Notes: generated by a model from the sequence alone, not told the origin. A DNA stretch of 64,000 bases from Agrobacterium albertimagni AOL15 (GCF_000300855.1 NZ_ALJF01000015.1:36862-100861), one strand, 5' to 3'; positions 35,583 to 45,707 are shown, counted from the first letter of the stretch. Made by a program: numbers and translations.

Positions 35583-37385
35583 ATGCTTGATATCAGCCCC
35601 AGAACCAAGATCGACACGGCGCTTGCAAAGCTCGAAAGGGCGCTTGCAAGCGGCGACATCGAGGCCACCGTCAACCTGTTTCAGGCCGACTGCTACTGGC
35701 GCGACCTGGTGACTTTCACCTGGAACCTGAAAACGCTGGAAGGCCACGAGCAGGTCCGCGACATGCTGGGGAGCCAGCTTGCGGCAACAAGACCATCCAC
35801 CTTCGTCCAGGACACTAGGGAGGCGGCTTCCGAGGCCGGTGGCGTCACCGAGGGCTGGTTCGAGTTCGAAACCGGCGTCGCCCGTGGCTACGGCCATATC
35901 CGCCTGAAGGACGGTCTGATCTGGACGCTTCTGACCACCATGACGGAACTGAAAGGTCATGAGGAGCCGAAGGGCTTCCGCCGCCCGATGGGCGCCGAGC
36001 ACGGCCATGACCGCAACCGTAAGACCTGGAAAGAAAAGCGGGAAACCGAGGCGGCCGAACTCGGCTATACCACTCAGCCCTATGTGGTGATCATCGGCGG
36101 TGGCCAGGGCGGCATCGCGCTCGGCGCGCGTCTTCGCCAGCTCGGCGTGCCGACCATCATCATCGAGAAGAACGAACGGCCAGGCGACAGCTGGCGCAAG
36201 CGCTACAAGTCACTCTGCCTGCACGACCCGGTCTGGTACGACCACCTGCCCTACATTCCCTTCCCGGAAAACTGGCCGGTCTTCACGCCGAAGGACAAGG
36301 TCGGCGACTGGCTTGAAATGTACACCCGGGTCATGGAGCTGAACTATTGGGGCTCGACCACGGCAAAGTCGGCGCAATACGACGAGACGACCGGCGAGTG
36401 GACGGTGGTGGTCGAGCGCGACGGCAAGGAAGTGGTGCTCAAGCCGAAGCAGCTGGTGATGGCGACCGGCATGTCTGGCAAGGCAAATGTTCCGAAATTC
36501 GAAGGCCAGGACATCTTCAAGGGCGAACAGCAGCATTCCTCGCAGCATCCGGGGCCGGATGCCTATGCTGGAAAGAAGGTTGTCGTCATCGGCTCGAACA
36601 ATTCCGCCCATGATATCTGCGCGGCACTCTGGGAAGCGGGCGCCGACGTCACCATGCTGCAGCGGTCGTCCACCCACATCGTCAAGTCGGACTCGCTGAT
36701 GGACATCGGGCTTGGCGATCTCTACTCCGAACGGGCGGTCCAGGGCGGAATGACGACGCGCAAGGCCGATCTGATCTTCGCCTCCCTGCCCTACCGGATC
36801 ATGCATGAGTTCCAGATCCCAATCTACAACAAGATCCGCGAGCAGGATGCCGAGTTCTACAGGGCGCTCGAAAAGGCCGGCTTCATGCTGGATTTCGGCG
36901 ATGACGATTCGGGTTTGTTCATGAAATACCTGCGCCGGGGGTCGGGCTATTACATCGATGTCGGGGCCTGCGATCTCGTCATCGACGGCTCGATCAAGCT
37001 GAAGTCGGGCGTCGATATCTCGCACCTGACGGAGAATGCCGTCGTGCTCAAGGACGGCACTGAGCTTCCAGCGGACCTCATCGTTTACGCGACCGGCTAC
37101 GGCTCGATGAACGGCTGGGCCGCCGATCTCATCTCGCGCGAAGTGGCTGACAAGGTCGGCAAGTGCTGGGGCCTCGGCTCTGACACGACAAAGGACCCCG
37201 GTCCCTGGGAGGGTGAACAGCGCAACATGTGGAAGCCGACGCAACAGGAAGCGCTGTGGTTCCATGGCGGCAACCTTCACCAGTCCCGCCACTACTCGCA
37301 ATACCTGGCGCTGCAGCTGAAGGCGCGCCAAGCCGGGATTGAGATCGCCGTCTACGGCCTCTCCAAGCCGCACCACCTGTCGTAA
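35583..37385 (+). CDS. Flavin-containing monooxygenase with N-terminal SnoaL-like domain (600 aa)
   Basis: Residues about 1-140 look like an NTF2/SnoaL-type domain (LASGDIEATVNLFQADCYWRD). Residues 165-600 form a class B flavin monooxygenase: FAD motif VVIIGGGQGGIALG (~168-180), an FxGxxxxxxxH-like FEGQDIFKGEQQHSSQH segment, and NADPH motif VVVIGSNNSAHDI. It oxygenates a small organic substrate with NADPH and O2. Close spacing to the dehydrogenase and a shared sigma54 promoter suggest that both act on one route, perhaps ketone or alcohol breakdown; the substrate is unknown. Start ATG 35583 is preceded by GGAGGAG. A strong hairpin follows the stop. Confidence 0.88.
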   Translation: MLDISPRTKIDTALAKLERALASGDIEATVNLFQADCYWRDLVTFTWNLKTLEGHEQVRDMLGSQLAATRPSTFVQDTREAASEAGGVTEGWFEFETGVARGYGHIRLKDGLIWTLLTTMTELKGHEEPKGFRRPMGAEHGHDRNRKTWKEKRETEAAELGYTTQPYVVIIGGGQGGIALGARLRQLGVPTIIIEKNERPGDSWRKRYKSLCLHDPVWYDHLPYIPFPENWPVFTPKDKVGDWLEMYTRVMELNYWGSTTAKSAQYDETTGEWTVVVERDGKEVVLKPKQLVMATGMSGKANVPKFEGQDIFKGEQQHSSQHPGPDAYAGKKVVVIGSNNSAHDICAALWEAGADVTMLQRSSTHIVKSDSLMDIGLGDLYSERAVQGGMTTRKADLIFASLPYRIMHEFQIPIYNKIREQDAEFYRALEKAGFMLDFGDDDSGLFMKYLRRGSGYYIDVGACDLVIDGSIKLKSGVDISHLTENAVVLKDGTELPADLIVYATGYGSMNGWAADLISREVADKVGKCWGLGSDTTKDPGPWEGEQRNMWKPTQQEALWFHGGNLHQSRHYSQYLALQLKARQAGIEIAVYGLSKPHHLS

Positions 37386-37393
37386 AACAAAAA

Positions 37394-37416
37394 GGGCGCC
37401 GGATCCACCGGCGCCC
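37394..37416 (+). terminator. Terminator-like hairpin after the monooxygenase gene
   Basis: Nine-bp perfect GC stem GGGCGCCGG / CCGGCGCCC with a 5-base loop, starting 8 bases after the stop. No U-run follows (it runs into CCCCA), so it may need Rho or mainly stabilise the mRNA. Confidence 0.6.
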
Positions 37417-37748
37417 CCCACCCGCATCTTCCCGCCACTCTGGTCGTCTCGATAGTTGATGTTCCGGGCGGATGGGTGTTACCGTGGCCTTTGGCTATGC
37501 GATAGCGGTCATCTAGGATTTGAAAGGATCTGGAACCGACAACCCTCCGTTTGGGAGAGGTCCTTAGTTCGAAATCCGCGTTCTCTTTCTCGGCCTGTTT
37601 CGGGTATATAAGGCCAAACATGTCGCGCGAGTGGAGGCCCGGTTTCGGCGAGTGTCGTCTCCCGCTTTGGGCAAATGCATCTCCACGGCCCGCCCGTCAG
37701 GCTGACACCACCTCGCAGTCGGCCCGCCTTGACCGGTCTGCCGTGAGC

Positions 37749-38012
37749 TCACCCCGCCGCCGCCTCAGCCGTACCCATCAACACGTCCTGGCCGACGGCA
37801 TCGACGAGGAAATCCAGAAGAGCACGGACACGCAACGGAACATTGCGGCGTAAGAGATAGACGACAGTGATCGGCAAACGGACAGGCGGAAAGGCCGATA
37901 ACACTTTGCGTCCCGCAGCGATACCTCCACGAGCAAGAATGTGAGACAGCCCCGCCGGTCCATCGCTGGCGACCACGGCGCGATGGACCGTGCCGGCATC
38001 TTCTGCTCGCCT
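37749..38012 (-). pseudogene. LysR regulator C-terminal remnant
   Basis: The minus-strand frame reads AEDAGTVHRAVVASDGPAG, LSHILARGGIAAGRKVLSAF, PPVRLPITVVYLLRRNVPLR and VRALLDFLVDAV before a stop. This is the end of a LysR effector domain. An in-frame stop lies just upstream and no HTH domain is present, so only the last third survives. The original gene was lost by deletion. Confidence 0.7.
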
Positions 38013-38451
38013 TGATCAGTGCAGATCGGCGGCCCTCAAATCGCGCCCCCGACGCGTGGCGATCTGGAGGCTGCGACACGTAGCGTCTACAACGGCCCGT
38101 TGTTGATTGGCCAGGACCTGGATCGGCTGACGATCACCGATAAAATAAGGATCGAAAAGTACAATCACGGCAAGCGCAGCTTTGAAAAGGTCAATTGAGG
38201 CCCAACCCTTACACCTTTTCGCAGTACGGGCAACTTGAGTGCCGTGGTAACCCATTAGCTTCCAGGAAAGCTTCGTCTGCAGTCACGGCCTCCACACTCG
38301 GCATCCGGGTGTGGAGGTTCCGCTTTGACAGGCGTTGCATGATCTGAGTGGATCAGCGCATTGAATGATCCGAACGGTGACCCACCTGAACGCTGATTCA
38401 GCGTCAGCTTTTTGCTATAGATGGCGGATTACGCACGCGCGCACCAGCTGT
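38013..38451. other. Unassigned stretch between LysR remnant and siderophore operon
   Basis: Together with 37417-37748 this makes up most of a 1-kb region without an intact gene. Minus-strand frames here (ending near 38016 and 38205) look partly protein-like but match nothing I know. Probably degraded coding DNA. Confidence 0.35.
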
Positions 38452-39258
38452 TCAACGAAGCAGTGCTGACGGCCGACCGTCATCAGTTGCGTGGTGGATT
38501 GTGAACTCCACCCCGTAGATGTGCTTGAGGTATTCTGTCGTCATGACCTCACGTGGCGATCCTCTGGCGATGAGGCTACCATCACGCAGAGCAATGATCT
38601 CATCGCAGTAGCGGCTCGCCATGTTGATGTCGTGGAGAACCATGACAACTGAGAGCTCCCTTGCCTTGGTGAGTTTTTGGACGAGATCTAGCACCGCGAT
38701 CTGGTGTGCAATGTCGAGTGCCGAAATGGGTTCGTCGAGCAGGAGACACTTCGTATCCTGTGCGACGAGCGCGGCAATCCAGGCCCGCTGCTGCTCGCCC
38801 CCAGACAGCGTTTCGACGGAACGATCGGCAAGCGTCATCGTGCGCGTGAGTTCGAGTGCTTCCGCCACCTTTTCCTCATCCAGTCGGCCGAAAGCGCCAA
38901 GAGGACCATGCCAGGGATAACGTCCGAATTTGACGAGCTCGCGGACGCTGGTTCCAGCAGGCACCGGCGTCTGCTGTGGAAGGTAAGCAAGGCTCCTGGC
39001 GAAGTCGCGGTTCGACCAGGCTTCTAGCCGGCGTCCATCAAACAGAATTTGTCCAGTGCTGGGCCTGATTTGCCGGGCAAGCAGCCGGACCAGGGTGGAC
39101 TTGCCTGACCCGTTGTGTCCGATGAGACCTATCGTCTTGCCCGTCGGAAGGTCCAGATCCAGCGGCTGCAGGATGGTGCGGCCGGTAACGGTAAAGGAAA
39201 TCCCCTGCAAGGAGAACTTCGGTGCCATATTCTCGGGGACCGGGGCTGGAAGCGGCAT
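38452..39258 (-). CDS. Siderophore ABC transporter ATPase, FhuC type (268 aa)
   Basis: ATP-binding subunit of an iron-siderophore importer. Walker A GHNGSGKST, Q-loop PQQTPVP, signature LSGGEQQRAWIA, Walker B CLLLDEP and H-loop VLHDINMASRYCDEII are all in the form typical of FhuC/FecE. It is the last gene of the operon fecI-fecR-receptor-FhuD-FhuB-FhuC, about 60 bases after the permease gene. It drives ferric-hydroxamate (or related) transport across the inner membrane. Confidence 0.92.
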   Translation of the reverse strand: MPLPAPVPENMAPKFSLQGISFTVTGRTILQPLDLDLPTGKTIGLIGHNGSGKSTLVRLLARQIRPSTGQILFDGRRLEAWSNRDFARSLAYLPQQTPVPAGTSVRELVKFGRYPWHGPLGAFGRLDEEKVAEALELTRTMTLADRSVETLSGGEQQRAWIAALVAQDTKCLLLDEPISALDIAHQIAVLDLVQKLTKARELSVVMVLHDINMASRYCDEIIALRDGSLIARGSPREVMTTEYLKHIYGVEFTIHHATDDGRPSALLR

Positions 39259-39318
39259 GGGAATATGTCTCCTGCTATCGCTGGAATAAAAGGGTTTGCA
39301 CGGACAAGGGCTGTTTGC

Positions 39319-41259
39319 TCACTGTCTCTGCTGACGGCGCAGTTGCCAGAGGAACCAGGGTCCGGCGACGAGTGCTGCCAGCAGGCTCGGCGAAAGCGCC
39401 CAGGGCCAGACAAGATTACGGCTCAGCCACTCAGCAACCGTCATCAGCAAGGCTCCGATGAGACCGCTGGCAACGCTTGCCCCCGCTGTCCTGCGAAAAC
39501 CCAGGATCGCGGCAGCATGAGGCACCATCAGGCCGATGAAACTGATTGGACCGACAACCATGGTACCGGCGGCTGTCAGGATTGCGGCGAGAGCGATGCC
39601 GGTCGCGCGCACTACGGCCACACGCAGGCCGAACCCCGTAGCTGCTGCATCGCCCAGCGATATCAAGTCCATCTGCCGATAGAGCGAAATGCAGGCAAGG
39701 AGACCGGCAAGACCCACCAGGCATGCCGCGACAGACGTTGTGAGGTCCACGCCTGCGGTCATGCCTGAAAACCATCCGAGGAGCGCGGCACCTCTTTGTC
39801 CGCCGCTGGCAAGCGCGATGACGAGCATGGCATTCGCCATGCTTGCGAGACCGACGCCGAGCAGCAGCATCCGCGTGGGTTCAAAGCGCGCTCGAAGCCC
39901 AAGCAATGTCACGACCAGCAGGGCGGCAATGGCGCCTGCCGAGGTAACCGCCAGTTTCGTTGCAACCCCGAGCGTCGGAAGGATGACAAAGGCGACAGCA
40001 AGAGCGAGACCGGCACCATGGCTGATGCCAAGAAGATCGGGGCTTGCAAGGGGATTGCGCAGCAAGCGCTGCAAAATGAAGCCCGCCACAGCGAGACAGA
40101 GGCCGGCGCCGCATGCTGCCAGGAGCGGCGGGAGACGCCACCGCCAGACCAATGCCAGATCGTCCCGTCCCGCAAGTTGCCAACCTTCCGGTCCGCGTCC
40201 AACGACTGCCGCGATCGCAAATGCAGCCGATAGAAGCAGGACCAAGATCATCAGCCGCCTTCCGTCCCCCTCGCCCCGCGCCGCAAAGGCGAGCATCATT
40301 GGCCGTGGCGTATTGATCGGCGTCCTTCGCGCGAGCACGACCAGCAAGGGTCCTGCCAGGAGGCCTGCGGCCGCACCGACCGGCAGATCGCCCAGCACAC
40401 TGGACAGCACACGCATGACCTGGTCCGTCAGAAGCAGAAGAAAGGCTCCCGTCACCCCGCAGCGGAGCAACCCCGCATGGGCCTCACGCCAAATAGCGCG
40501 CGCAAGCGCCGGGGCGGCCAGCCCCACGAGACCGATCTGGCCGAACTCTGCGGTGACGGACGCGGCCACCAGCGAAGCGATGAGAAGCAGGATCAGCTTC
40601 ACCTTGCGCACCGAAAGACCGAGGCATGCTGCTGCACCATCACCGAGGGAGAGCAGCCGTAGCGGCCGCTCCAGGAGCAGAAGCGGACCAAGAGAGAGAG
40701 CGGCAAGCACCGTCAGACGAAGCGACGGTCCCCAACCACTCTGCTGCAACGAACCGGCCTGCCAAGTCAGGAGATTGCTGAGAAAGTCATGATTGAAAAG
40801 GACAAGGCCGGCATAAGCCGCGTTGCAGAAGAGATTGATCATCACACCGGCCAGCACCAGTGTCTGGGAAGAAAGGTGCGGCCCCCAGGCAACGGCGAAA
40901 GCGGTTGCAAGCGCAATGAGCGCCCCGGCAAGTGCCACGATCTGATATCCGTGTGACCATAAGACCGGGGCGAAGACCAGCGATGCGGCGAGACACAGTG
41001 CCGCTCCGCCGGAGATGCCGAGAAGTGACGGTTCGGCAAGCGAATTGCCGAAGGTTCTCTGAAACACACCGCCCGCCAACCCCAGAAGGCAGCCGGAAAC
41101 CAGCGCAGCAACAATGCGCGGCAAAGTCGCATAGAATAGTATGGCTGGTTCTTTGACCTGGACGATGGCCAGTACGGCAAGAGCAAGAGCCGGCATGGCC
41201 AGCAGGGAGATCAGGGCGAGGCCACGCGGTAGGCTGCGTCGGGCAAGGGTGATGCTCAT
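39319..41259 (-). CDS. Fused siderophore ABC permease, FhuB type (646 aa)
   Basis: Large inner-membrane protein made of two homologous FecCD-type halves: the first about residues 1-315 and the second from about 320. Both carry the PRIVAALVSGCLLGLAGGVFQR-like and PPLLAACGAGLCLAVAGFILQR-like signature. Such a double-length permease is characteristic of FhuB for ferric hydroxamates, in contrast to the separate subunits of FecCD or BtuC. Start ATG 41259 overlaps the binding-protein stop by four bases; a longer reading to 41331 lies inside that gene. Confidence 0.92.
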   Translation of the reverse strand: MSITLARRSLPRGLALISLLAMPALALAVLAIVQVKEPAILFYATLPRIVAALVSGCLLGLAGGVFQRTFGNSLAEPSLLGISGGAALCLAASLVFAPVLWSHGYQIVALAGALIALATAFAVAWGPHLSSQTLVLAGVMINLFCNAAYAGLVLFNHDFLSNLLTWQAGSLQQSGWGPSLRLTVLAALSLGPLLLLERPLRLLSLGDGAAACLGLSVRKVKLILLLIASLVAASVTAEFGQIGLVGLAAPALARAIWREAHAGLLRCGVTGAFLLLLTDQVMRVLSSVLGDLPVGAAAGLLAGPLLVVLARRTPINTPRPMMLAFAARGEGDGRRLMILVLLLSAAFAIAAVVGRGPEGWQLAGRDDLALVWRWRLPPLLAACGAGLCLAVAGFILQRLLRNPLASPDLLGISHGAGLALAVAFVILPTLGVATKLAVTSAGAIAALLVVTLLGLRARFEPTRMLLLGVGLASMANAMLVIALASGGQRGAALLGWFSGMTAGVDLTTSVAACLVGLAGLLACISLYRQMDLISLGDAAATGFGLRVAVVRATGIALAAILTAAGTMVVGPISFIGLMVPHAAAILGFRRTAGASVASGLIGALLMTVAEWLSRNLVWPWALSPSLLAALVAGPWFLWQLRRQQRQ

Positions 41260-42137
41260 GGTATACCTGTTCCCAAGGGGTCTTGAAGCGCGCGCGCCAA
41301 AGCCTCGGCAAGAAGAAGCGTCGAGATACATCCCCCGAACGGATAGAATTGTTGCATGCGCACCACGCGTCCTTCACGAACCGCAGGAAGCCGATGCCAG
41401 AGCTGGCTGTCGCTCAGCGCCCTGTTCGTCTGCGGAGCAAGTGACGGGATCTCGATTTGCATGAAGACGGAATCCTCCAACGCCATCAGCTGATCGAACC
41501 CGACCTGAATGAAACCATTGGCATTGGTTGGTCCCTGCCACGCATTTTGTAGACCCAGACGGGTGACCACGGCCCCTGGCATGCTGCCATTGCCGTAGAC
41601 CATGGCGCGGCTGCCGCTTTGATCCGGCAGCAAAATGCAAACCGGCCGCCCTCGTCCAACCTTGGCGGCAAGGCTCTGCATTCGCTGCTCTATGTTTGAC
41701 AGGACGGCCTCGACTTCACTGGACGGAAGGCCCGCAGCACGTCCGCACTGACGAAGAATGGCTGCCGCCCGCCCGTAAGACTTATCGCCCGTCATATCCT
41801 CGACGACCTCGACCGGCGCGATTTCGTTCAGGCGCTTCGTCATGAACAGGCTAGCTGCGCCAATAAGAATGAGGTCTGGGCGGAGCCTGTCCAGCAGTTC
41901 CAGGTTGACTTCCCAGAAGGGCCCGATGTCGTAAGTCGAGGCGGGCAGGAGTTGCGGCATGCGCTGGTTGTAGTAGCCAGTATCGGCAACGGCGAGTGGC
42001 GCGACACCCAAAGCAAGAAGAGACTCGGCGGCAGCCCAATCCACGGCGGCAATGCGCCTTGCGGCCTCGGCCACAACCGGCATCGAAGGCAGAAGAGCGG
42101 CAAGGCTACCGGTGATGAAAAAGCGTCTGTTCAACAT
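41256..42137 (-). CDS. Siderophore-binding protein, FhuD type (293 aa)
   Basis: Class III periplasmic binding protein for ferric siderophores. Residues 1-25 (MLNRRFFITGSLAALLPSMPVVAEA) form a signal peptide with an RR pair, so Tat export is possible. Binding-protein blocks are VDWAAAESLLALGVAPLAVAD, GPFWEVNLELLDRLRPDLIL and AVREGRVVRMQQFYPFGG. I chose ATG 42137 because it gives the clean signal; a TTG at 42185 overlaps the receptor stop and remains possible. It hands the siderophore from the receptor to the fused permease. Confidence 0.88.
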   Translation of the reverse strand: MLNRRFFITGSLAALLPSMPVVAEAARRIAAVDWAAAESLLALGVAPLAVADTGYYNQRMPQLLPASTYDIGPFWEVNLELLDRLRPDLILIGAASLFMTKRLNEIAPVEVVEDMTGDKSYGRAAAILRQCGRAAGLPSSEVEAVLSNIEQRMQSLAAKVGRGRPVCILLPDQSGSRAMVYGNGSMPGAVVTRLGLQNAWQGPTNANGFIQVGFDQLMALEDSVFMQIEIPSLAPQTNRALSDSQLWHRLPAVREGRVVRMQQFYPFGGCISTLLLAEALARALQDPLGTGIP

Positions 42138-42181
42138 GACATTCGTGGAGGCGCGGCCTTGCGGCCGCGCCTTCCCCAATC

Positions 42182-44602
42182 TCAAAAATCGACGGTCAGT
42201 TTGCCGATAACGGTACGTCGATCGCCCTGATAGCAGGAGTAGCTCGCCTCGCAGGTCGAAAAGTACTTCTTGTCGAACAGGTTGGTCGCATTCAGGGAGA
42301 CCTTCGCATGCTCGTTGATCCGGTAACTTGCCCCAAGGTCGACCAGCGTCCGGCTGGGCACGGAGAACGTGTTGGCATTGTTGCCGTAGACCTTGCCGAC
42401 ATAACGAACGCCAGCCCCGAGCGATGCGCCTTCCAGAAGGCCTGCCTCGAACGTGTAGTTCAACCAGGCTGAGGCCTGTTGTTCTGGCACGAGCATGGGG
42501 TGCTTGCCCACATTGCCGGTGGCATCGCGTGTGATCTCCGCATCGGTGTACGTGTAGGAACCGACAAAGTCCCAGCCACCGCCGAGGCTAACCTTGCCTT
42601 CCAGCTCCAGACCGCGCGAAGCGATCTCGCCCGTTGCCACAGCAAAGCCGTTGGCGAGGTAGTTCAAGACATTGGTTTTTTTGATGTCAAAATAGGCGAT
42701 CGTGAACAGCCCATCGAAGCCTTCAGGCTGATACTTCAAGCCGGCTTCCCACTGGCGGCCCTTCGAGGGATCGAAGGTATTGCCGTCTTCATCCACACCG
42801 CTGTTCGGGACGAAGGACTGCGAGTAGCTGACATAGGGAGCAAGACCGAAGGACGTGACGTAGCTGAGGCCGGCGCGACCGGAAAAGTTACCGATGTTGA
42901 TATCGGTATCAGCACCTGTCAGACGGTTATGCGTGTCCAGGCTGAGCCAGTCATAGCGCCCACCCAGCGTTGCGACGAAGCCATTTCCGAATTTGATCTG
43001 GTCCTGGGCGTAGATGCCTGTCTGGCTGTAGCGTTCCGCATAACTAATCATGGGCGTTGTGGGTGTCGGGACAGTGACGCCGTAGACAGGTGCGTAAGGA
43101 TTCTGAGACGGCGCCGCCCCCTGGAAACGCCGGACATCGGCATCAGACCAGCTGTAATCAAGACCGAAAAGCGCTTGGTGGGATAAGGCACCCGTCTCGA
43201 ACTCGGCTTGGGCCTGGTTGTCGATTGAAAAGGTATCAAAGCTCTCGTCGAAATGCCGGGCAACACGGTTAAGGCCAGATGCGGAGAGCCCAGAAAGAAA
43301 AAGGTTGTCGAGCGTGAAGTCGACATGGCCGTAACGCGCGTTCTGGCGGAATGTCCAAGTGTCGTCGAACCGGTGCTCGAACTCATAGCCGATGCTTTGT
43401 TGCTCCTGGGTACTCTGGTTGAAATTGGGGTCACCAAGGAGAATGTTTGTCGGCGTGAAGAGCATGATCGTGCCGCCGCTCTTATCCTTCAGCGCCTGAC
43501 CGGTCACCGTTAGCGTGGTATCCTCATCGGGCTTCCAAGTCACCGCCGGCTGAATCATCAGCCGGTCGTCCCCAATATCTGCGCCGTTGGAATACTCAAA
43601 CTGAGTGTTCGCATTCCGAGCGACGCCAATGATCCGGTAAAGAACGCTCTCTTCCTGGTTGACCGCGCCACCCAAATCGAACGCCACCTGTTTCCGGTCG
43701 TGACTTCCGTATTGCATTTCAATCTGCCGAACCGTGTCTGCTGTCGGCTTCCGCGAGGTCTTGTTGACGATGCCGCCTGCATCGCTTTGGCCGTAGAGCG
43801 ACGATGATGGGCCACGCAGAACCTCGACACTATCCAGGGCGTAAGGATCAGTACGGAAGAAACTGTAGCTGCTGGAAACCTGTCTCAGCCCATCGAGATA
43901 GGAACTCGTGGCCTGAGCGTTGAAACCCCGCATCATGATCCAATCATAGCCCTTCGGATCCGGTCCATAAGTTTCGATGGCAACACCTGGAACGTAACGC
44001 AGGACCTCCGACACGCTTTGTGCGTTCTGCGCTTCCATCTGTTTGCGGCCGATGACCGACACCGATTGCGGGGTTTCTATGAGAGGCGTATTTGTCTTGA
44101 GTGCCCCAGTGGAGTTGGACGAGACAAAACTGTTCGCCCCGTTGTTGTCGCCGACAACCGTGATCGGATCGAGGACGGTGGAACCCTCGGCCGCCGCTAG
44201 ACCAGCATCCGCCCCCTGGGGGCCAACCAGCGCCGCCGAGCCTGCGCCGCTGATCCTGACTGTGATGCCGGTGCCATTGACGATCTGCTGCAAGGCCGCA
44301 GTCGGTTTCATGCTGCCGGAAACGGCCGTCGAGGTCTTGCCGGCGGCCAGCACCGGCGAATAGCTGATTTGCCAGCCACTCTGGCGGATGAAGGCATTGA
44401 TGGCTGCCGACAACGGCTGGGCCGGGATCTGGAAGCTGATTGTTTCCGTTGCACCAGCGACAGTCTGGGCCTGAGCCGAAGCAATACCCGGAGCAAAACC
44501 GACCATGCAGGCGAGCATGGTGGATGCGAGAAGCACAGTTTTCTGGTGCCGACGACGCTCGTCAGTCGTGATCTCAACGCGTTCTTTTTCGCCCCTTGCC
44601 AT
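42182..44602 (-). CDS. TonB-dependent siderophore receptor with STN signalling domain (806 aa)
   Basis: Outer-membrane ferric-siderophore receptor. A leader to about residue 45 is followed by an STN domain (~55-115: ISFQIPAQPLSAAINAF...QIVNGTGITVRI), the plug (TPQSVSVIGRKQMEAQNAQSVSEVLRYVPGV, DSVEVLRGPSSSLYGQSDAGGIVN) and a 22-strand barrel ending in Phe (KLTVDF). The STN domain is the part that contacts FecR and starts surface signalling, so this is a transducer of the FpvA/FecA class. FecR and FecI genes lie immediately upstream, which agrees. The single-component FhuB-like permease suggests a hydroxamate ligand. Confidence 0.93.
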   Translation of the reverse strand: MARGEKERVEITTDERRRHQKTVLLASTMLACMVGFAPGIASAQAQTVAGATETISFQIPAQPLSAAINAFIRQSGWQISYSPVLAAGKTSTAVSGSMKPTAALQQIVNGTGITVRISGAGSAALVGPQGADAGLAAAEGSTVLDPITVVGDNNGANSFVSSNSTGALKTNTPLIETPQSVSVIGRKQMEAQNAQSVSEVLRYVPGVAIETYGPDPKGYDWIMMRGFNAQATSSYLDGLRQVSSSYSFFRTDPYALDSVEVLRGPSSSLYGQSDAGGIVNKTSRKPTADTVRQIEMQYGSHDRKQVAFDLGGAVNQEESVLYRIIGVARNANTQFEYSNGADIGDDRLMIQPAVTWKPDEDTTLTVTGQALKDKSGGTIMLFTPTNILLGDPNFNQSTQEQQSIGYEFEHRFDDTWTFRQNARYGHVDFTLDNLFLSGLSASGLNRVARHFDESFDTFSIDNQAQAEFETGALSHQALFGLDYSWSDADVRRFQGAAPSQNPYAPVYGVTVPTPTTPMISYAERYSQTGIYAQDQIKFGNGFVATLGGRYDWLSLDTHNRLTGADTDINIGNFSGRAGLSYVTSFGLAPYVSYSQSFVPNSGVDEDGNTFDPSKGRQWEAGLKYQPEGFDGLFTIAYFDIKKTNVLNYLANGFAVATGEIASRGLELEGKVSLGGGWDFVGSYTYTDAEITRDATGNVGKHPMLVPEQQASAWLNYTFEAGLLEGASLGAGVRYVGKVYGNNANTFSVPSRTLVDLGASYRINEHAKVSLNATNLFDKKYFSTCEASYSCYQGDRRTVIGKLTVDF

Positions 44603-44714
44603 ACTCGTCCTACCCCTCGTTCAACACATGGATCGGCCGCACATCAGGCGTTTCCGACCCCTCTGTCAGCAAGGACGCAGCAGGGTTTCAAAACCGGCAA
44701 AAAAAGTTGACACT

Positions 44715-45707
44715 CTATCGAAGGATTATCAGGCCGCCGGGAACGCGGTGGAATCCGGCCCCTGCCACGTCAGCAAGAGTCCGAACCGCGCCCTCGACAT
44801 CATCGAGGCGATAATTGCCGGTCACCTTCAGCTGGTTCACCCGCTCATCAGCGACCAGGATCGCTCCACCGTGATAGCGCCGCAGTTCGTCGAGAACATC
44901 TCCGAGAGGTGCGTCTTCGAAGACGATCCGGCCTTCGCGCCAGGCGAGTGTCGCGGATGTATCGGCAGCATGAACCGGCGACACGGACGCTGCCGTTATG
45001 CTGACCGTCTCGCCCGGCTGCAGCACCGCCCTATCCTTGCCATCGCACAGACAGAGAACTTGGACACGGCCCCGCTCAAGTATGACCGCATCTTCGTTGG
45101 CGCCCGTTCTGACCGAAAAAGCCGTGCCCAGCACTTCGACCTCGCCATATCGGCCGCTAACGGTAAAGGGATGGGCGGCATCGTGTACGACATCGAGATA
45201 AGCTTCGCCACGCAGCAGGCGGATGTGACGCCGGCCGGCACCGAAGTCCAACGCCACCGCCGTGTCGGTATTGAGCAACATCATGGAGCCATCCGGCAGC
45301 AGAACTCGCCTCTGTGCTCCCGTCGCCGTAACATAATCCGCCTGGAGCGCGATTGTCAGGGCCGGGTATTGCCAGATTCCCGCAGCAATTAGAATCGAGG
45401 CGGCCAAAGCAGCAGCCCTCCGCGGCCAGCGGGGGCCGCTCGGCCGCATCAGCGCGGACCGGGCGACAGGCAGCGCTTTCACGGCTTCAAGGAAAGGTTC
45501 CGAGTTCCACACAATCTCAAGGCCTCGAAATTCTTCCTCATGTCGGGGATCCTTCGCCAGCCATGCGCGAAAATCGGCGCGCGTCGCTGCATCCTGCTTG
45601 CCGTCACGCAGCCGCAAGAACCAGCCCAGGGCCTGATCCACCACAGGATCGGTATGGGTGAAGTCGCTATCCGTACGGTCTTTGTCCTGCGCGTCCTGAT
45701 GTCTCAC
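44715..45707 (-). CDS. fecR: FecR-family anti-sigma/sigma regulator (330 aa)
   Basis: Inner-membrane signal transmitter. The cytoplasmic N-terminal domain (VDQALGWFLRLRDGKQDAATRADFRAWLA) contains the DUF4880 pattern. One membrane helix lies at about 105-120 (AAALAASILIAAGIWQY), followed by the periplasmic FecR domain (ATGAQRRVLLPDGSMMLLNTDTAVALDF) and a C-terminal STN-contacting region. It relays the signal from the loaded receptor to FecI. It lies 157 bases after fecI and 112 bases before the receptor gene. Confidence 0.92.
   Translation of the reverse strand: MRHQDAQDKDRTDSDFTHTDPVVDQALGWFLRLRDGKQDAATRADFRAWLAKDPRHEEEFRGLEIVWNSEPFLEAVKALPVARSALMRPSGPRWPRRAAALAASILIAAGIWQYPALTIALQADYVTATGAQRRVLLPDGSMMLLNTDTAVALDFGAGRRHIRLLRGEAYLDVVHDAAHPFTVSGRYGEVEVLGTAFSVRTGANEDAVILERGRVQVLCLCDGKDRAVLQPGETVSITAASVSPVHAADTSATLAWREGRIVFEDAPLGDVLDELRRYHGGAILVADERVNQLKVTGNYRLDDVEGAVRTLADVAGAGFHRVPGGLIILR

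Noticed and set aside
36210..37427. 405-codon minus-strand frame opposite the flavin monooxygenase
   Set aside because: Shadow of a clearly coding strand; its translation shows no recognisable motif.
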